The notes beneath the pieces are model-generated. The model had not been told where the DNA came from and did not search any database. It worked only from the letters and a program-made list of their open reading frames with translations. Of a DNA stretch of 64,000 nt, positions 60,106 to 64,000 are shown in pieces (position 1 is the stretch's first letter; the number at the start of each line of letters is the position of its first letter). Origin of the DNA: PFJX01 sp044227325 (GTDB lineage: Bacteria > Pseudomonadota > Gammaproteobacteria > Burkholderiales > Thiobacillaceae); contig JBGAFI010000003.1 in assembly GCA_044227325.1 (NCBI GenBank), positions 124,001 to 188,000 of the forward strand, written 5' to 3'. The translations under genes and the position numbers were made by a program.

Positions 60106-60821
60106 GCCCGTTTCTCTTCCGCTTTCGCGCTTGTTCCGTGCTGGATTTCACCCGCGAAACCATTGGGATAGCGCATGTCCACCCGGGGGATGGACCCCAC
60201 CGCCGCGACCGCCCTGGGATAGAAGCGCGCGAAGCGGAGCAGGCGCTCGTCCAGCTTTTCCCGGCCCAGCTCGACGCTGATGCCGCCGGTCAGGCGGATG
60301 CGCCAGGACAGGCGCGCGCTGACCACCAGTTGCTCCACCCGCATGTCCAGCGGCGCGATGATCTTCGCGAACTCGCCGTAGCGGCGCGCCACTTCCCGCT
60401 CCATGCCGGCCGGCGCGTAGAAGCGCGGCAAGCCGCGCCAGGCGGCGCCGTCGAACACGTCGCCGTGGATGTCGAGCAGCGCCCGGTCGTTCCAGGACGC
60501 GGCGGCGCGGTGTTCCTCCAGGGTCACCAGCAGGCGGCCGGGCCAGAGCCGGCGGATTTCCGCGTGGCGCACCCAGGGCAGTTTCTCGAATTCGGCGTGG
60601 ACGCCTTCCAGGTCCATGGAGAAGAACCCGCCGCTCATGCGCGGCGCCAGGGCGCGCACGGCCGCGCGGGTTTCCGGATGGCGCGCGCCCTCCACCGTGA
60701 TCTGGCGGAACGGGAACCAGGCCTCCAGGGTGGCCCGGCCCGCGACCCACAGGGTGAACAGCAGGGTCGCCGCGAGGATCAGGCGGGTCAGCCGGTTGAG
60801 GGCGTCCGGGTTATCCCACAT
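60102..60821 (-). CDS. ftsQ: Cell division protein FtsQ
   Basis: A 239-residue bitopic membrane protein of the divisome. One N-terminal helix (LILAATLLFTLWVAGRATLE) is followed by a periplasmic POTRA domain (FRQITVEGARHPETRAAVRA) and a beta domain (LPWVRHAEIRRLWPGRLLVTL). It overlaps ftsA by four bases and ddl by eleven. Confidence 0.96.
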   Translation of the reverse strand: MWDNPDALNRLTRLILAATLLFTLWVAGRATLEAWFPFRQITVEGARHPETRAAVRALAPRMSGGFFSMDLEGVHAEFEKLPWVRHAEIRRLWPGRLLVTLEEHRAAASWNDRALLDIHGDVFDGAAWRGLPRFYAPAGMEREVARRYGEFAKIIAPLDMRVEQLVVSARLSWRIRLTGGISVELGREKLDERLLRFARFYPRAVAAVGSIPRVDMRYPNGFAGEIQHGTSAKAEEKRA

Positions 60822-61737
60822 GGGCCAGCTCCAGCACCTTCATGCACAGTTCCGGGAAATCCATGCCGGCGGTGCGCGCGGCCATGGGCACCAGACTGTG
60901 GTCGGTCATGCCCGGCGCGGTATTGATCTCCAGCAGGTAGGGCGTGCCGTCCGCGTCCGCCAGCACGTCCACCCGGCCCCAGCCGCGACAGCCCAGCACG
61001 GTGAACGCCTGTTTCGCCAGGGCCTGCATCTCGGCCTCCTTCTCCGGCGCCAGGCCGCTCGGGCACAGGTAACGGGTGTCGTCGCGGAAGTATTTGGCCT
61101 CGTAGTCGTAGAACTCGGTGGCGGGTTCGATCTTCACCACCGGCAGGGCGCGCAGGCCGTCCCCGTCGCCCAGCATGGCGACGGTGTACTCGCCGCCGCC
61201 CAGATAGCGTTCCGCGAGCACCAGGGAATCGTGTTTCGCCGCTTCCGCGTAGGCGGCCGCCAGCATCCCCGGCGTCTTCACCTTGGTGACGCCGACGCTG
61301 GAGCCCTCGTTGGCCGGCTTCACGAACAGGGGCAGGCCCAGTTGCCGTTCCACGGCGGCGAAGTCGCTGCGCGCATCGAGCAGGGCGTAGTCCGGCACCG
61401 GAAGGTTGGCGCCGCGCCAGAGCAGCTTGGTGCGCCACTTGTCCATGCCCACCGAGGAGGCCATGACGCCGCTGCCGGTATAGGGGATGCCCATGAGTTC
61501 CAGGGCGCCCTGGGCGGTGCCGTCCTCGCCGCCGCGTCCATGCAGGATCAGGAACACCCGCGCGTAGCCATCCGCCTTCAGGTCGGACAGGGGGCGGACG
61601 GCCGGGTCGAAGGCGTGGGCGTCCACGCCCCGGCTCTTCAGCGCGGCGAGCACCGCGTTGCCGCTTCTCAGGGAGATTTCCCGTTCCGCCGAGGTGCCGC
61701 CGAACAGCACCGCGACTTTGCCGAATTCAGTGCCCAC
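60811..61737 (-). CDS. ddlB: D-alanine-D-alanine ligase B
   Basis: A 308-residue ATP-grasp enzyme that makes the D-Ala-D-Ala dipeptide for peptidoglycan. Motifs are VLFGGTSAEREISLRSG, FVKPANEGSSVGVTKVK and YLLEINTAPGMTDHSLVPMA with metal ligands. It starts inside the end of murB (11-base overlap) and runs 11 bases into ftsQ. Confidence 0.98.
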   Translation of the reverse strand: MGTEFGKVAVLFGGTSAEREISLRSGNAVLAALKSRGVDAHAFDPAVRPLSDLKADGYARVFLILHGRGGEDGTAQGALELMGIPYTGSGVMASSVGMDKWRTKLLWRGANLPVPDYALLDARSDFAAVERQLGLPLFVKPANEGSSVGVTKVKTPGMLAAAYAEAAKHDSLVLAERYLGGGEYTVAMLGDGDGLRALPVVKIEPATEFYDYEAKYFRDDTRYLCPSGLAPEKEAEMQALAKQAFTVLGCRGWGRVDVLADADGTPYLLEINTAPGMTDHSLVPMAARTAGMDFPELCMKVLELAHVG

Positions 61738-62713
61738 CGATGATCCTCACTTCCCTGATCAATTCCACGCCGGTTTTCTCCGCGACCCGGGCCTGCACGT
61801 CCAGGATCAGGTTTTCGATGTCGGCGGCCGAGGCGCCGCCGGTGTTGACGATGAAGTTGGCGTGTTTTTCGGACACCTGGGCGCCGCCCACCCGCGCGCC
61901 CTTCAGGCCGCAGGACTCGATCAGGCGCGCCGCGAAGTCGCCCGGCGGGTTGCGGAACACGGAGCCGGCATTGGGCAGGTTCAAGGGCTGGCTGGCGATG
62001 CGCTTCTCCAGCAGACGCTTGATCTCTTCCCGGGCCTGGGCGCCATCGCCCTTGGGGAACATGAACCAGGCCGCGACGAACCATTCCTCGCGCGCGTCGC
62101 GCGGGGCGACGTGGCGATAGGCCACCTGGAAATCCTTGGGCGCGCGCCGGTTGACCTGCCCGCGCCGGTTGATGGTGAGCACCTGGGACACGAATTCCCA
62201 GGTGTCGTGGCCGTAGCAACCCGCGTTCATCGCCAACGCGCCGCCCACCGTACCGGGAATGCCGGCGAGGAATTCGGCGCCGGTCATTTCGTGATTCGCG
62301 GCGAAGCGGGCCACTTTCGGGCTGGCCACGCCGGCCTCGGCGTAGACAACGCCGAACTTGCCGCTGTCCTGGCCGGCCCAGCCGTTCTGGCGGCGTTGCT
62401 CGATGGCGATGTTGCGCAGGGCGCCGTGCAGATGGATGACGGTGCCGCGCAAACCGCCATCCCGCACCAGCAGATTGCTGCCCAGGCCGATGAAGTGGAC
62501 CGGTTCGTCCGCGTCCAGGCTGTTGAGGAAGGCGCTCAGGTCGCCCAGGTCGGCGGGGGTGTAGAGCCGATCCGCCTCGCCGCCGACGCGCCAACTGGTA
62601 TAGCGGCTCATGTCGGCGCCCAGTTCCAGCGTGCCCTGGGAACCCGGTATGCCGGGCAGGACGTGGGGAGAGGGCAGGGGGGTCTCGGCCATCATTCGCT
62701 CCGCCAGGATCAT
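61727..62713 (-). CDS. murB: UDP-N-acetylenolpyruvoylglucosamine reductase
   Basis: A 328-residue FAD enzyme that completes UDP-MurNAc. FAD-binding motifs are NTSWRVGG-like SRYTSWRVGGEADRLY and GLGSNLLVRDGGLRG, with AGIPGTVGGALAMNAGCYG and the catalytic Ser in PNAGSVFRNP. The start at 62713 overlaps the murC stop by four bases; later ATG codons (for example MAETPLP) would also give a complete enzyme. The N-terminal 30 residues are not conserved. Confidence 0.96.
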   Translation of the reverse strand: MILAERMMAETPLPSPHVLPGIPGSQGTLELGADMSRYTSWRVGGEADRLYTPADLGDLSAFLNSLDADEPVHFIGLGSNLLVRDGGLRGTVIHLHGALRNIAIEQRRQNGWAGQDSGKFGVVYAEAGVASPKVARFAANHEMTGAEFLAGIPGTVGGALAMNAGCYGHDTWEFVSQVLTINRRGQVNRRAPKDFQVAYRHVAPRDAREEWFVAAWFMFPKGDGAQAREEIKRLLEKRIASQPLNLPNAGSVFRNPPGDFAARLIESCGLKGARVGGAQVSEKHANFIVNTGGASAADIENLILDVQARVAEKTGVELIREVRIIGGH

Positions 62714-64000
62714 GGATTCGCCTCGTCGTTGACGCCCATGGCCGCCAGACGCGCGGGCACCTGGCCGACCGAGCCGGCGCCCATGGTGAGCACCACGTCG
62801 CCGTCCTTGATGAAATCCGCCAGGCTTGCGGGCAAGTCGCCCACCTCGGGGACGAACACCGGCTCCACCTTGCCGGCGACGCGCAGCGCCCGGGCCAGGC
62901 CGCGGCCGTCGGCGGCGACGATGGGGGCCTCGCTGGCGGCGTAGACCTCCGTCAGCACCACCGCGTCGGCCAGGGACAGCACCTGCACGAAGTCCTCGAA
63001 CAGGTCGCGGGTGCGCGTGTAGCGGTGGGGCTGGAACGCCAACACCAGGCGGCGGCCGGGGAAGGCGCCGCGCGCCGCGCTCAGGGTCGCGCGCATCTCC
63101 ACCGGATGGTGGCCGTAGTCGTCGATCAGGGTGAAGACGCGGCCGTCTCCCAGGCGGATGTCGCCGTAGCGCTGGAAGCGGCGGCCGACGCCGCTGAAAT
63201 TGGCCAGGGCCTTCTGCACCGCCGCGTCCGGCACCTGCAGTTCCCAGGCCACGGCGATGGCGGCGAGGGCGTTCAGCACGTTGTGCATGCCGGGCAGGTT
63301 GAGGGTGATGTCGATGGGCGAGCGCACGCCGTTGCGCAGGGCGGTGAAGCGCATGCGGCCGTCCTCGGCGCGGATGTTCGTCGCCTGGATCGCGCAGTCG
63401 TCCGTGGTGCCGTAGGTCATCACCGGCTTGGTGATGCGCGGCAGCAGCCCGCGCACCACCGGGTCGTCGGCGCACAGGATGGCCATGCCCCAGAACGGCA
63501 GCCGGTGCAGGAATTCCACGAAGGCGCCCTTGAGCCGCTCGAAGTCGTGGCCGTAGGTCTCCATGTGGTCGGCGTCGATGTTGGTGACGATGGACACCAC
63601 CGGCGAGAGATACAGGAAGGAGGCGTCGGATTCGTCCGCCTCCGCCACCAGCCATTCGCTCTGGCCCAGGCGCGCGTTGACGCCGGCGGCGAGCAGCTTG
63701 CCGCCGATGACGAAGGTGGGATCGATGCCCGCCTCGTTGAGCACGCTGGCGATCAGGCTGGTGGTGGTGGTCTTGCCGTGGGTGCCGGCGATGGCGATGC
63801 CCTGCTTGAAGCGCATCAGCTCCGCCAGCATCATCGCGCGCGCCACCACCGGGATGCGCTTCTCCCGCGCCGCGACCACTTCCGGGTTGTCGTCCTTGAT
63901 CGCGCTGGAGATCACCAGCACGTCGGCGTTCTCGACATGCTCGGCGGCATGGCCCTGGAACACCCTGGCGCCCATGTCGGCGAGGCGCTGGGTCACCGCG
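62710..64000 (-). CDS. murC: UDP-N-acetylmuramate-L-alanine ligase, 5'-truncated by window edge
   Basis: The C-terminal 430 residues of MurC, which adds L-Ala to UDP-MurNAc. Visible are the ATP-binding GIAIAGTHGKTTTTSLIASV, the metal site AEADESDASFLYLSP, the NIDADHMETYGHD segment and IDDYGHHPVEMRATL. The first 45 or so residues, including the GIGGSGM nucleotide motif, lie beyond base 64000; a GTG near 63996 is only an internal codon. It overlaps murB by four bases. Confidence 0.97.
   Translation of the reverse strand, partial: AVTQRLADMGARVFQGHAAEHVENADVLVISSAIKDDNPEVVAAREKRIPVVARAMMLAELMRFKQGIAIAGTHGKTTTTSLIASVLNEAGIDPTFVIGGKLLAAGVNARLGQSEWLVAEADESDASFLYLSPVVSIVTNIDADHMETYGHDFERLKGAFVEFLHRLPFWGMAILCADDPVVRGLLPRITKPVMTYGTTDDCAIQATNIRAEDGRMRFTALRNGVRSPIDITLNLPGMHNVLNALAAIAVAWELQVPDAAVQKALANFSGVGRRFQRYGDIRLGDGRVFTLIDDYGHHPVEMRATLSAARGAFPGRRLVLAFQPHRYTRTRDLFEDFVQVLSLADAVVLTEVYAASEAPIVAADGRGLARALRVAGKVEPVFVPEVGDLPASLADFIKDGDVVLTMGAGSVGQVPARLAAMGVNDEANP

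Overview
The window is high-GC chromosomal DNA from a betaproteobacterium, most likely a Rhodocyclales or Nitrosomonadales type; the genus cannot be read from the sequence. The pointers are the gene orders murC-murB-ddl-ftsQ-ftsA-ftsZ-lpxC and htpX/fmt/def/LysM/dprA/smg/topB, a PrsT-type TPR protein, and four scattered PEP-CTERM genes. Both window ends cut a gene (a P-type ATPase at the left, murC at the right).

Region 1 (1-15.9 kb) is a metal island dominated by iron. It holds a heavy-metal P-type ATPase with an HMA-like partner, two FeoA proteins, FeoB and a Cys-rich FeoC, then a DmeF-type Co/Ni exporter. On the opposite strand are a four-gene DUF2325 operon with a Fur-box promoter, bacterioferritin and its ferredoxin Bfd (also behind a Fur-like box), a CobW-type GTPase, a TonB-dependent receptor broken by one in-frame amber codon, a second ferritin-like protein and a ZIP transporter.

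Region 2 (16-22.9 kb) starts with an internally deleted cfa relic and a PEP-CTERM gene. A nitrogen operon follows: nasR (NIT+ANTAR), then a sigma-54 promoter, a leader with two ANTAR-type hairpins carrying identical AACGGC hexaloops, an intrinsic terminator that overlaps the second hairpin, a formate/nitrite-family channel, a PP2C-protein kinase fusion, and a frameshifted cyanase.

Region 3 (22.3-37.7 kb) is mixed: a DJ-1/PfpI protein, an M1 peptidase with a ChaN-PDZ protein, oxyR facing a di-haem cytochrome c peroxidase (both with FNR-type boxes upstream), an exported small heat-shock protein, a batD 3' relic, lipA, a PEP-CTERM protein, a soluble Cache-CheW protein, a CsgG-like lipoprotein and htpX.

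Region 4 (37.8-57.4 kb) is largely housekeeping (fmt, def, a LysM protein, dprA, smg, topB, peroxiredoxin, rho, trxA, fdxA, an aminotransferase, selD), interrupted by two more PEP-CTERM genes and prsT. Region 5 (56.3-64 kb) is the 3' half of the division and cell-wall cluster.

Two regulatory themes stand out. All four PEP-CTERM genes have a sigma-54 (-24/-12) promoter shortly upstream, which suggests one regulon. The nitrogen operon combines sigma-54 initiation with NasR antitermination. Five genes look degraded or truncated: the TonB receptor, cfa, cynS, batD and, less certainly, the 3' end of cynS a second time.
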